The position numbers were made by a program, and so were the translations under genes. Shown piece after piece: positions 44,875 through 52,935 of a stretch of DNA of 64,000 bases. Source of the DNA: CAZYFH01 sp964646815 (GTDB lineage Bacteria; Acidobacteriota; Vicinamibacteria; Vicinamibacterales; UBA8438). Location of the stretch: NCBI GenBank assembly GCA_964646815.1, contig CAZYFH010000008.1, positions 1 to 64,000 on the forward strand. Direction: 5' to 3'. The notes beneath the pieces were generated by a model. It did not search any database, was not told the origin of the DNA, and was given only the letters and a program-made list of their open reading frames with translations. The stretch's first letter is position 1; each line of letters opens with the position of its first letter.

Positions 44875-45779
44875 CGCACCGGGTGGAGCTCGGCGCGGGG
44901 CAGCCCAAGCTGCGCGAGCACCTCGACGATTCGGGCCCGCGACGCCGGTCGGGGGGGGACCAGTGGCAACCGATAGACCTCCTCCAGCAGCCCCATCTCG
45001 GCCATCGCGGCCTTGACCGGGATTGGATTCGACTCGACGAAGTTCACCTGCATCAGGGGTAGCAGGCGCTCGTGCACCGCGCGGGCGGTCGTCAGGTCGC
45101 CGGCGAGTCCGGCGTCGACGAGCCGTGCCATCTCGGCGGGGGTCTCGTTGGCGGCCACTGAGATCACGCCGACACCGCCAAGCGCCATCAACGGGAGCGT
45201 GAACGCGTCATCCCCCGAGAGCACGTTGAAGTCGTTGGGTACGGTGCGACAGATCTCGCACATCTGTGCGAGATCGCCGGACGCCTCCTTGACGCCGACG
45301 ACATTGGGAATGCCCGCCAATCGGACCAGCGTCACCGGATCGATGTTGATGCCGGTGCGTCCTGGAACGTTGTAGACGACGATCGGCAAAGGGGTCGCGT
45401 CCGCAATGGCCTGGAAATGCTGATACAACCCCTCCGGGGTCGGCTTGTTGTAGTACGGGGTGACCGAGAGTAGGCCGTTTGCGCCGAGGTGCTCCAGATC
45501 GCGGGCGAGCCCCACGATCGACCGCGTGTCGTAACCACCGGCACCGGCGAGGACCGGTACCCGGCCGGCGGCCGCCGCGATCACCAGCTCGACGACCCGC
45601 AGCTGCTCGGATCGCGAAAGTGTGGGGTTTTCTCCCGTCGTGCCGCACGGCACCAGGAAATGCACGCCGCCCGAGATCTGCCGCTCGACGAGGCGCGCGA
45701 TCGCCGCCTCGTCCAGTCCGCCGGCCTTGGTGAACGGGGTCACCAGCGCCGGTCCGCAACCTGCCCATCGCGTGCGCAT
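44871..45779 (-). CDS. dapA: 4-hydroxy-tetrahydrodipicolinate synthase
   Basis: A 302-residue TIM-barrel aldolase that condenses pyruvate with aspartate semialdehyde, the first committed step to diaminopimelate/lysine. Key residues are in CGTTGENPTLS, LSVTPYYNKPTPEGLYQHF (catalytic Tyr), VYNVPGRTGIN and VVGVKEASGD (Schiff-base Lys), with GDDAFTLP following. The ATG at 45779 was chosen because the earlier in-frame start would overlap dapB by 26 bp; a 13-bp gap to dapB results. It is usually lysine-inhibited in Gram-negatives. Confidence 0.96.
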   Translation of the reverse strand: MRTRWAGCGPALVTPFTKAGGLDEAAIARLVERQISGGVHFLVPCGTTGENPTLSRSEQLRVVELVIAAAAGRVPVLAGAGGYDTRSIVGLARDLEHLGANGLLSVTPYYNKPTPEGLYQHFQAIADATPLPIVVYNVPGRTGINIDPVTLVRLAGIPNVVGVKEASGDLAQMCEICRTVPNDFNVLSGDDAFTLPLMALGGVGVISVAANETPAEMARLVDAGLAGDLTTARAVHERLLPLMQVNFVESNPIPVKAAMAEMGLLEEVYRLPLVPPRPASRARIVEVLAQLGLPRAELHPVR

Positions 45780-45792
45780 GTCCGTCTTCCGT

Positions 45793-46494
45793 CTACTCGC
45801 CCAGCCCGAGCACGTCACGCATCGTAAACCAGCCGCGACGTCCCTTGATCCAGTGTGCCGCTTCCAGCGCGCCGCGCGCGAACGTCGACCGGTCGCGCGT
45901 CGTGTGGGTCAAGGTCAGTGTCTCGAAGGGTCCGTCGTATCCCACGCGGTGGGTTCCCGGCATGCTGCCCGCGCGCGTTGACGCAATGTCGATGCCGCGA
46001 TCGTACCCCGCTCCCTGCATCGCCGCTTCCAGCGCGAGGGCGGTCCCGGAGGGCGCGTCCTGCTTCGCGGCATGATGTCCCTCGTGGATCCACGCCCCGA
46101 AATCGTCATAGCGGGCGAGCAGCGCTGCGCTGCGTTCGACGATCGCCTGGAACACGTTGACGCCAAGCGAGAAGTTGGCCGCGTGGACGACGCCGATCCC
46201 CGCGGCTTCGGCAACGTCGCGTACCGCCTTCTCCTGAGCGTTCCAGCCCGTGGTACCGATGACGACGTTGATGCCCAGCGCTGCCAGCTTCGTCACGTTG
46301 GTCACCACCGCAGTGGCGAGCGAGAACTCAATCGCCACGTCGACGGCGTCGAGCCGGGTGGCCGAGATGCCTGCCCCATCGGCGTTGTCGTTGATGTCGA
46401 GTCGTTCGATGATGCGACAGTCATGCGTGTGGCTCAGCGCATCGATCGCCTTCCCCATCCGGCCATAGCCGATCAGCGCGACCCTCAGGCTCAT
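45793..46494 (-). CDS. dapB: 4-hydroxy-tetrahydrodipicolinate reductase
   Basis: A 233-residue NAD(P)H-dependent reductase, the second step of the dap branch. The Rossmann loop is VALIGYGRMGKAI at the N-terminus, and the catalytic/substrate motif is EGHHAAKQDAPSGTA (His-His and Lys), with GTTGW and ANFSLGVNVF as family marks. It is shorter than the ~270-residue E. coli enzyme, as in other short DapB forms. ATG 46494 overlaps the end of the ACT-domain gene as ATGA. The longer open frame upstream is ignored because it lacks homology. Confidence 0.94.
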   Translation of the reverse strand: MSLRVALIGYGRMGKAIDALSHTHDCRIIERLDINDNADGAGISATRLDAVDVAIEFSLATAVVTNVTKLAALGINVVIGTTGWNAQEKAVRDVAEAAGIGVVHAANFSLGVNVFQAIVERSAALLARYDDFGAWIHEGHHAAKQDAPSGTALALEAAMQGAGYDRGIDIASTRAGSMPGTHRVGYDGPFETLTLTHTTRDRSTFARGALEAAHWIKGRRGWFTMRDVLGLGE

Positions 46495-46946
46495 GATCGA
46501 CGGTCCGGTTGCGGAGTCCGACCCTGAATGACCTTGCGAATCAACGTCGCCGCCCGGCGGCGCTCGTCGTCCGTGCGGAAGCCGAGTAGCGCAGTGTAGC
46601 GGGCGCCGACCACTTGCGCGGACAGGAAGCGGACCTTGATGCCGGTCCACGCGATGGCGCTCGTGACTGCGAAGACGAGCCCCGGCCGGTTCGCGCCCTC
46701 GACCAGCAACACAGGAGTCGGCGACCGGCTGAACCCGGCGGCACGCGCCACCACTCCCGCGCGGCGTCCGGCACCAGGAATTATCTCCACACTCGCACGC
46801 ATTGGCCGTCCCGGTACGTTCTGCTTGATGACGGCCTGAAGATTGATGCCAGCGTGCGCGAGCGGTTCCAGGACGGCATCGAGCGCGCCGGGCCTGTTCG
46901 GGACCTCCGTCCGCCACAACACCACCCGTGTGATCTTGACGGTCAT
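46491..46946 (-). CDS. Double-ACT-domain protein heading the dap operon
   Basis: A 151-residue protein with two ACT-like halves: RVVLWRTEVPNRPGALDAVL plus EPLAHAGINLQAVIKQ in the first, and TPVLLVEGANRPGLVFAVTS plus AIAWTGIKVRFLSAQ in the second, each with the NRPG turn typical of amino-acid-binding ACT domains. No catalytic domain is attached. It is the first gene of the dap operon and overlaps dapB by four bases, so it is made together with the lysine-pathway enzymes. A role as lysine or diaminopimelate sensor, perhaps a detached regulatory subunit, is my inference. Confidence 0.82.
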   Translation of the reverse strand: MTVKITRVVLWRTEVPNRPGALDAVLEPLAHAGINLQAVIKQNVPGRPMRASVEIIPGAGRRAGVVARAAGFSRSPTPVLLVEGANRPGLVFAVTSAIAWTGIKVRFLSAQVVGARYTALLGFRTDDERRRAATLIRKVIQGRTPQPDRRS

Positions 46947-47086
46947 GTCGATTGGTGCAACGGAACCACGGCGGAGAGCGTGACGCGATTATACTCGCTC
47001 GCCCGTACCGCACCGGCTCGTCAAAGGTACGGCCGCGGCCGAGTCGCCGGTGTATAGTCTGGCGCTTACCCACACGGAGAGACCGG

Positions 47087-48082
47087 ATGGCGATGCCAGC
47101 AACGATGACCGTCGTCGAGATCACCGCGCCCGGTGGTCCTGACGCCCTGGCGCTGAAGACGCGCGCGGTGCCGGTGCCTGGCGCCGACGAACTACTCGTC
47201 GAGGTGGCGGCTGCGGGTCTCAACCGCGCCGACATCATGCAGCGCGAAGGCAACTACCCGCCACCCCCCGGTGCGTCAGACATCCTCGGTCTCGAGGTGT
47301 CTGGCACCGTCGCGGTCATCGGTCCCGGGGTGACGGACTGGAGTGTGGGCGATCGCGTGTGCGCGCTGATCACCGGCGGCGGCTACGCGGATTACTGCGT
47401 TGCGCCAGCCCCGCAGTGCCTGCCGGTGCCGGAGACGGTGACCTTGGTGGAGGCCGCCAGCCTGCCGGAAGCCTATTACACGGTCTGGACCAATGTCTTC
47501 GAGCGCGGACAGTTGTCGGCTGGCGAGAGCGTTCTCGTGCACGGTGGGTCGAGCGGCATCGGCACGACGGCCATTCAGCTAGCACGGCGGTTCGGCGCCC
47601 GAGTCTTCGCCACCGCAGGCACCGCCGACAAGTGCGCAGCCTGCGAGCGCCTGGGCGCCGAGCGAGCGATCAACTACCGTGCGGGCGATTTCGTGGCGGT
47701 CATTAAGGAGGCGACCGGCGGACGAGGCGTTGACCTGATTCTCGATATGGTCGGCGGTCCCTACCTCATGCGAAACCTGGACTCCCTGGCGATCGAGGGA
47801 CGCCTCGTCGTCATCGCGCTGATGGGCGGCGGCCAGACGGAGATCAACCTCGCCGCCGTGATGTCTCGGCGTCTGTTCGTGACCGGTTCAACCCTGCGAG
47901 CCCGCTCGGTCGAGCAGAAGGCCGCCATCGCCAGAGCGCTCCGCACCCAGGTGTGGCCGCATCTTGTCTCGGGCGCGCTCCGCCCCATCGTTCATGCAAC
48001 CTATCCGTTCAGCGAGGCCGCGGAGGCACATCGGGTGATGGAGGCGAGCACGCATATTGGGAAAATCCTTCTAGTGCCCTAA
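47087..48082 (+). CDS. Zinc-independent NAD(P)H:quinone oxidoreductase (PIG3/QOR type)
   Basis: A 331-residue medium-chain reductase without structural or catalytic zinc ligands. Family marks are GLNRADIMQREGNYPPPPGA, then ILGLEVSG, CALITGGGYADYC, AASLPEAYYTVWTNVF, the NADPH-binding VHGGSSGIGTTAIQLAR, ATAGTADKC and LDMVGGPYLMRNL. PIG3-type enzymes reduce quinones with one-electron chemistry. GGAGAG precedes the ATG at 47087. It is divergent from the dap operon and convergent with the TreT gene. Confidence 0.93.
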   Translation: MAMPATMTVVEITAPGGPDALALKTRAVPVPGADELLVEVAAAGLNRADIMQREGNYPPPPGASDILGLEVSGTVAVIGPGVTDWSVGDRVCALITGGGYADYCVAPAPQCLPVPETVTLVEAASLPEAYYTVWTNVFERGQLSAGESVLVHGGSSGIGTTAIQLARRFGARVFATAGTADKCAACERLGAERAINYRAGDFVAVIKEATGGRGVDLILDMVGGPYLMRNLDSLAIEGRLVVIALMGGGQTEINLAAVMSRRLFVTGSTLRARSVEQKAAIARALRTQVWPHLVSGALRPIVHATYPFSEAAEAHRVMEASTHIGKILLVP

Positions 48083-48211
48083 ATCTCTGGGTTCACTGCC
48101 TCATCACTGTTCCACGTCCCTTCGCAGCTCGTTCCGTGCCCATCGGTCCTCGCTCCACCCATGCGGAACCATGAACCCTGCACACTGAATTCTGAACCCC
48201 GCCGATGCACC

Positions 48212-49453
48212 CTACTTCCGGCCGGCCGTCATCAGGGTGATGTCGTGCTCGCGATGCTCCATTGCGAGCATCATCAGCAGGTAGTCGCGCACGTGGCGAG
48301 TCGTGAGGAAATTCTCGCGGACGTGCTGATGACCGTTCTTGCCAATCGACCGGCGGAGCTGCTCGTCGCCCAGAAGTTCGACGACGCGATTGGCGGCGCC
48401 CTCGGGTGAGTGAACGAGGAAGCCGGTCACGCCGTTCAGGATCTGTAGCTTGATGCCACCAACCGCGCCGGCGACGACCGGCTTGCGTTTCCAGAGCGCT
48501 TCGGTAACCGTCAGGCCGAAGCCCTCCCTGAGCGATTTCTGCATGACTACTGTCGAGCCGCGCACCAAAGCGTTGATCTCGAGATCGGCGAACGGCGGCA
48601 GCAGCAGGACGTGGATGTCGGGGTCGTCCTGCGCGGCGTCTCTTACTTCCTGCAGAACCTTCTCGCCCTCGGGGTCGTCGCTTGCCCCACCGCCGGCGAG
48701 GATAAGCTGACAATCGTAGCGGCGCTTGACGAGTCGATAGGATTTGATGACGCCAAGCGGATCCTTGAGTCGGTCGAAGCGTGAGATCTGCGTGAGGATC
48801 GGCCGATCTGTGTCGACCTCGTATTTCTCCAGGACGGCGGTGACCTGGGCCTCCGGCAGATCGCGGTTCTTGTCGGCGAGCGGGTCGATGGACGGCGGCA
48901 CCATGAACTGCGGAATCGCCAGCTTATGCGCGAACGCAGGCATCGAAAAGATCGACGCGTCGTACTGATCCACGAACCGCTTCAAGAAGCCCCACACCAC
49001 CGGATCCGGCGCCGAGACGTCGATGTGGCAACGCCACAGCCAATGCCCGCCGGAGTCGTTCTTCTTGGCGATCAGTGCTGCCGGCTGCGGATCGTGGACG
49101 ACGACGAAATCGCCCGCGTTTCCGAGGTCGTGGAGGTTCATGTCGGTCGTCTGACGGTAGACGTCGAACATGTCCTGCGTGATGACCTCCGTGCCGCCAT
49201 GGAGCGCGTTGTGAAAGGCCTTGGTGACCTCGAAGAACGCCTGGTCGCCCTTCATTACGTCCCAGGTCGTCTCTATTCCGAGGTCACGGAAAAGCGGCAC
49301 CAGGCGGGTGAGCAACTCGGCCACGCCGCCACCCACGGACGTCGAGTTGATGTGTTGTAGCCGCCGGTGACGCACGCGTTCGGCGAGGAGTGTGAGCTCG
49401 TCGATCGCAGCCGACCCGGCGACCCGGCGATAGTCCTCGAGGGTTGCACTCAT
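48212..49453 (-). CDS. treT: Trehalose synthase, glycosyltransferring (TreT, GT4)
   Basis: A 413-residue retaining glycosyltransferase predicted to join a nucleotide-activated glucose and free glucose into trehalose. TreT landmarks are HINSTSVGGGVAELLTRLVP at the N-terminus, VHDPQPAALI, WRCHIDVSAP, MPPSIDPL-like VPPSIDPLADKNRDL, the GT-B donor site RFDRLKDPLGVI, LAGGGASDDPEG, and the E-x7-E motif EGFGLTVTEALWK. The end overlaps the DUF5752 gene (ATGA, DUF5752 being upstream), a pairing seen in other Acidobacteria. Trehalose as osmoprotectant is the likely purpose. Confidence 0.9.
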   Translation of the reverse strand: MSATLEDYRRVAGSAAIDELTLLAERVRHRRLQHINSTSVGGGVAELLTRLVPLFRDLGIETTWDVMKGDQAFFEVTKAFHNALHGGTEVITQDMFDVYRQTTDMNLHDLGNAGDFVVVHDPQPAALIAKKNDSGGHWLWRCHIDVSAPDPVVWGFLKRFVDQYDASIFSMPAFAHKLAIPQFMVPPSIDPLADKNRDLPEAQVTAVLEKYEVDTDRPILTQISRFDRLKDPLGVIKSYRLVKRRYDCQLILAGGGASDDPEGEKVLQEVRDAAQDDPDIHVLLLPPFADLEINALVRGSTVVMQKSLREGFGLTVTEALWKRKPVVAGAVGGIKLQILNGVTGFLVHSPEGAANRVVELLGDEQLRRSIGKNGHQHVRENFLTTRHVRDYLLMMLAMEHREHDITLMTAGRK

Positions 49454-50103
49454 CGCTCGTTCGCGCCCAGCCTGATGATGGCCTGCTTGAGCTCGTCAAG
49501 TGTCCGGCTATACGGGTTGAGTGCGTCAATGGCCTTGGCGAGGTCGTCGCGCCCCTGATCGTTCAGCCAGCGGGAGAAGTCGTTTGTGCGTCGACCGAGA
49601 CGCAGTCTGGCTTCGAAGAAATGGAAATAGAGCGAGGCGTTCGAAATGAGCGGTAGTTTCGCGAAGAACTCCGGCACGTCGTGCGCGACTATCCCCGTCG
49701 GCAGCACGAAGCTCTTCGACCGACAGAACTGAAATGCCTCGTCGTAGCGGCACTCGTATGTCGGCCGGTCCAGGCCAGCCACGTAGTCGTCGATGGTGGA
49801 GCCAATCGTGTCGCGAAGCTCGCGAATCGTCGTGAACGCCAGCAGATCGATCGACGCCAACTTTTCGGCGAGCGCCTCCTCACGGAGCGTCTGCGACACC
49901 CAGATCGCGAAGTCGTTGTAGTACACCGGTTTCTGGAAGTTGTGGGCGAGGTATTCCTGATGCGTGTGAAAGAAGACCGATGACCCCGGCACCTTCGCCA
50001 ACGCGTGTCGCAACTCGGTGAGTGTGCGGGCTTTGATCCCGGTCAGCACGACGAGCCGCAGCTCGGTGTCGAAGAGAAAGGACTTCTGGTGCTGTGGAGC
50101 CAT
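49450..50103 (-). CDS. DUF5752-family protein, partner of TreT
   Basis: A 217-residue soluble protein of the DUF5752 family. Marks are FHTHQEYLAHNFQKPVYYND then FAIWVSQTL, a helix-rich middle, ECRYDEAFQFCRSKSFVLPT then ASLYFHFFEARLRLGRRTND, and a helical end. No catalytic motif is obvious. The translational overlap with treT indicates a shared role, possibly regulating or presenting substrate. ATG 50103 was chosen from homology; the upstream open frame (to 50217) is not conserved. Confidence 0.85.
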   Translation of the reverse strand: MAPQHQKSFLFDTELRLVVLTGIKARTLTELRHALAKVPGSSVFFHTHQEYLAHNFQKPVYYNDFAIWVSQTLREEALAEKLASIDLLAFTTIRELRDTIGSTIDDYVAGLDRPTYECRYDEAFQFCRSKSFVLPTGIVAHDVPEFFAKLPLISNASLYFHFFEARLRLGRRTNDFSRWLNDQGRDDLAKAIDALNPYSRTLDELKQAIIRLGANER

Positions 50104-50164
50104 GGGGACGCCCAGCCAGCCAACAGTATAGGACAGGCGATGGCGCACACGCGCCGCCGTATAC

Positions 50165-51097
50165 TCAGGAGCTTGACGGTGCGTCAATCGCCGGCGCGCC
50201 GCCAGTACCGAAGACACGGTCGAAGTTGTCGGCGAAGATGGCCCGCTGCGCGTCGTCAGCGACGCCGAGTGCCGTCAGCGTCTCGAGTTGCGCCGCATGG
50301 AGAGGCTGCTGCCAGCCACGCGGAAAGAACGACGAGTCGGATCCGAACAACATGCGGCCGGCCCCCACGACGTCGAGCGTCTGTCTAAACGCGTCGGCCA
50401 GGGTGATCGGCGCCAGGTACCGCATCCACGCGTTCGAGCTCGAGGTGTCGATGTGTATGTTGGGGCAGAGGTCGGCCGCCATGAGCGTTTCGCGGAGGAA
50501 CCCCGCACCAAAGTGGGGGATAATCGTCACGACGGATGGATGTGCGGCTGCGACCGGCACGAGCGCCAGCGGATCGCCACGCCGGATATCGAACCGCGAG
50601 GGGAGCCCTAGCTTCTTTCGCACACCGACCGAGAGCACCCCGCAATGGACGAAGACCGATGCTGCGTATGCCGCGGCCTGGTCGAAGACCGCGGCGACGC
50701 GATCGTCGTCGAGCGTGAACCCGTGCATCGCTGGAAACAAGCAGGCGCAGCGCAGTCCGAGCACCGAGAATGCGCGCGCGGCGCGCGCCGGCGCGTCCAC
50801 GGCCGTCGGGTCGAGCATGAACGAGCCGACCAGGCGTGCGGGATGTCGCGTGACGGCGGCGGCGACCGAGGATTCATCCCCTGGGACGCTCGCCATCACC
50901 GCGGCGCGCGCCACGTCGTGCCGGTCGAGCTCCGCGATCCAGCGGTCGGCGAGCCTCTCGGGTGAGCCCGGCGCCTCCCATCCGAGCCGCGCCGGCAGGT
51001 CGATGGGCGGGTCGTCGACGGCGGGCGCCGCCGGGTCTTGTGCCAGAGCCGCGAAGAAGCGGGCGGAGAAGAAGTGGCAGTGTGCATCGTTGATCAT
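50165..51097 (-). CDS. Amidohydrolase-2 (ACMSD-like) metal hydrolase
   Basis: A 310-residue cytoplasmic TIM-barrel protein. The N-terminal metal motif is H6-C-H8 (NDAHCHFF), with later candidate ligands in VFVHCGVL, TIIPHFGAGF and FGSDSSFF, the last giving the catalytic Asp. This arrangement matches the decarboxylase/hydrolase family around ACMSD and 2,3-dihydroxybenzoate decarboxylase, so either hydrolysis or decarboxylation is possible. It is divergent from the SEC-C microprotein. Substrate unknown. Confidence 0.88.
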   Translation of the reverse strand: MINDAHCHFFSARFFAALAQDPAAPAVDDPPIDLPARLGWEAPGSPERLADRWIAELDRHDVARAAVMASVPGDESSVAAAVTRHPARLVGSFMLDPTAVDAPARAARAFSVLGLRCACLFPAMHGFTLDDDRVAAVFDQAAAYAASVFVHCGVLSVGVRKKLGLPSRFDIRRGDPLALVPVAAAHPSVVTIIPHFGAGFLRETLMAADLCPNIHIDTSSSNAWMRYLAPITLADAFRQTLDVVGAGRMLFGSDSSFFPRGWQQPLHAAQLETLTALGVADDAQRAIFADNFDRVFGTGGAPAIDAPSSS

Positions 51098-51138
51098 GGC
51101 CGTGCAGTATACTTTCGGCGCCCCGGGGGTGGACGACC

Positions 51139-51372
51139 ATGGCAGCTGACAAGGTTGGTCGCAACGACCCGTGCCCGTGCGGGAGCGGGCGGAAGTATAA
51201 GCAGTGTTGCGCCAACAAGGCCGAGGGTCGGTCGCGTTTCGGCACCTACCTGCTCATTGCGGCGCTGATTGCAATGGTCGCTGTCGTCGTCTACAACGTG
51301 ACGGGCGAGCGTGGCGCTGGGCCGCGGCAGGTATGGGATCCGGACCACGGCCACTATCACACCCTGCCCTGA
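51139..51372 (+). CDS. SEC-C-motif membrane microprotein
   Basis: A 77-residue protein. The N-terminal SEC-C zinc motif is complete (GRNDPCPCGSGRKYKQCC, Cys12, Cys14, Cys23, Cys24), the module that ends SecA and binds zinc. A transmembrane helix follows (about 35-53, TYLLIAALIAMVAVVVYNV), then a short His-rich outer tail DPDHGHYHTL. A free SEC-C domain anchored in the membrane could bind ribosomes or translocation machinery near the membrane; this is inferred. Start is ATG with a clear coding profile. Confidence 0.85.
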   Translation: MAADKVGRNDPCPCGSGRKYKQCCANKAEGRSRFGTYLLIAALIAMVAVVVYNVTGERGAGPRQVWDPDHGHYHTLP

Positions 51373-51457
51373 CGCCATGGTTCCCCTCAGCGTGACTGTC
51401 GGGTACATCCCTCCAGAAATCGGCTCGCTTCGGGGAAGATCGCGCCGCTAGTCACTG

Positions 51458-52444
51458 ATGCAGTACATCAACCTTGGTTCGACCGGGCTCAAGGTCTCGC
51501 GCATCTGCCTGGGAACCATGACCTTCGGGTCGCGGAAGTGGCGCGACTGGGTGCTGCCCGAAGAGGAGAGCCACCCTTTCATCCGGCGCGCCCTGGAGGC
51601 GGGCATCAACTTCTTCGACACCGCCGACATGTACTCGCGCGGCGTCAGTGAAGAGATTCTCGGCCGGGCGCTGGCCGAGTTCACCACGCGAGATCAGGTC
51701 GTTGTTGCGACGAAGGCGTTCTTCCCGCTAACTGACGGCCTAAATTCCCAGGGGTTGTCTCGCAAGCACCTGCTGGAGGCTATCGACGGATCCCTCCGCC
51801 GTCTCGGGACCGACTACGTCGACCTTTATCAGATCCACCGGTTCGACCACGAGACGCCGATCGAGGAGACGCTCGAAACTCTGAACGACATCGTCCGCTC
51901 GGGCAAGGCGCGCTACATTGGCGCATCGAGCATGTACGCTTGGCAGTTCGCGCAGATGCTCCATCTCTCGCAGCGACGCGGCTGGGCACGGTTCGTCGCG
52001 ATGCAGAACCACTACAACCTCATTTATCGGGAGGAGGAGCGCGAGATGCTGCCGCTCTGCCGGGCGGAGGGCATCGGTGTCATTCCATGGAGCCCACTCG
52101 CGCGCGGTTTTCTCGCGGGGAACCGGCGCTCGTCCTCCGAGGATTGGGGTGCGACGCGGCGCGCGCGCACCGATGAGTATGCGCGCCGGCTGTACTACGC
52201 GACGTCTGATTTCGCGGTGGTGGATCGTGTCATGGAGCTGGCGACCCGGCGTGGCATGCCGGCGGCGCAGATCGCGCTCGCGTGGATTCTCCGTCAGCCG
52301 GGCGTGACGGCGCCGATCGTCGGGACCACGAAGGTCGATCATCTCGATGCGGCAGTGGCGGCGCTCGAGGTGACGCTGGATGACGACGAGTGCGGGCTCC
52401 TCGAGGAGGCGTATATGCCGCACCAAGTGCTGGGGCATGAGTAG
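51458..52444 (+). CDS. Aldo/keto reductase
   Basis: A 328-residue NADPH-dependent carbonyl reductase of the AKR superfamily. The catalytic tetrad is visible: Asp and Tyr in FFDTADMYSRG, Lys in VVATKAF, His in YQIHRFDH. Further marks are GASSMYAWQF, QNHYNLIYREEEREMLP, IPWSPLARGFL and the C-terminal cofactor-binding PIVGTTKVDHLD. Length is standard. Physiological substrate unknown. Confidence 0.94.
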   Translation: MQYINLGSTGLKVSRICLGTMTFGSRKWRDWVLPEEESHPFIRRALEAGINFFDTADMYSRGVSEEILGRALAEFTTRDQVVVATKAFFPLTDGLNSQGLSRKHLLEAIDGSLRRLGTDYVDLYQIHRFDHETPIEETLETLNDIVRSGKARYIGASSMYAWQFAQMLHLSQRRGWARFVAMQNHYNLIYREEEREMLPLCRAEGIGVIPWSPLARGFLAGNRRSSSEDWGATRRARTDEYARRLYYATSDFAVVDRVMELATRRGMPAAQIALAWILRQPGVTAPIVGTTKVDHLDAAVAALEVTLDDDECGLLEEAYMPHQVLGHE

Positions 52445-52935
52445 ACGCAGATGCGGGGTTCAGGGTTCAGAGATCTTCCGCTCCGCACCCTGAAAGTCCA
52501 GGATCCGTGGGATGTAGTAGCAGCACCCCCCCCACTGCGCTTTTGTCGATCCGGCGTCACACCGGCCGCATCATTGTCGCCCGCGAGGAGCAGACTCCCC
52601 TCCTCCACGCGCCCGATCACGGGTAGTCGACATCGGTGTTGACACCTGGGTGGGACGCGACATTCACGTCGATAATCGAGCGCGACCGGTGGCGCCGGCC
52701 CTCGTGACAAGAGCGGGGAATCCCCGTGTTTTTGGCTCTGACGACTTTACCCAACGGTACCCGTTTCTGACCTGCGCTTTGCACCCGCACGACTGAACGG
52801 AGAGCCACCGCTGTAGGGGGTGGCGCTGTACGACCGCGCGAAGCCCCGCGCATCACTCCCAGGTTGTCGGTCGCGCTCGCGATGAAACATGTTGCCACCA
52901 TTTTCAGCAGGTGTGCGCATCGGAGGCGCTCTCGA
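52445..52935. other. Intergenic region (491 bp) before the MFS pseudogene
   Basis: No gene is recognised. At its start is an 8-bp inverted repeat, TTCAGGGT at 52459-52466 and ACCCTGAA at 52487-52494, possibly ending the aldo/keto reductase transcript. A terminator-like hairpin lies at 52714-52733. GGAGG at 52922-52926 is the relic ribosome site of the pseudogene. Confidence 0.5.
52714..52733 (+). terminator. Rho-independent terminator-like hairpin
   Basis: CGGGG-AAT-CCCCG (52714-52726) is followed directly by TGTTTTT. The stem is only five base pairs but all G:C, and the T-run is on the plus strand. It is the only hairpin in the window followed by a T-run that I found. Confidence 0.55.

Noticed and set aside
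48160..48211. GAACCCTG/TGAACCCC repeats resembling those at 52455-52495
   Set aside because: Only short similarity (GGGGTTCAG-like). Not enough to define a repeat family from two instances.
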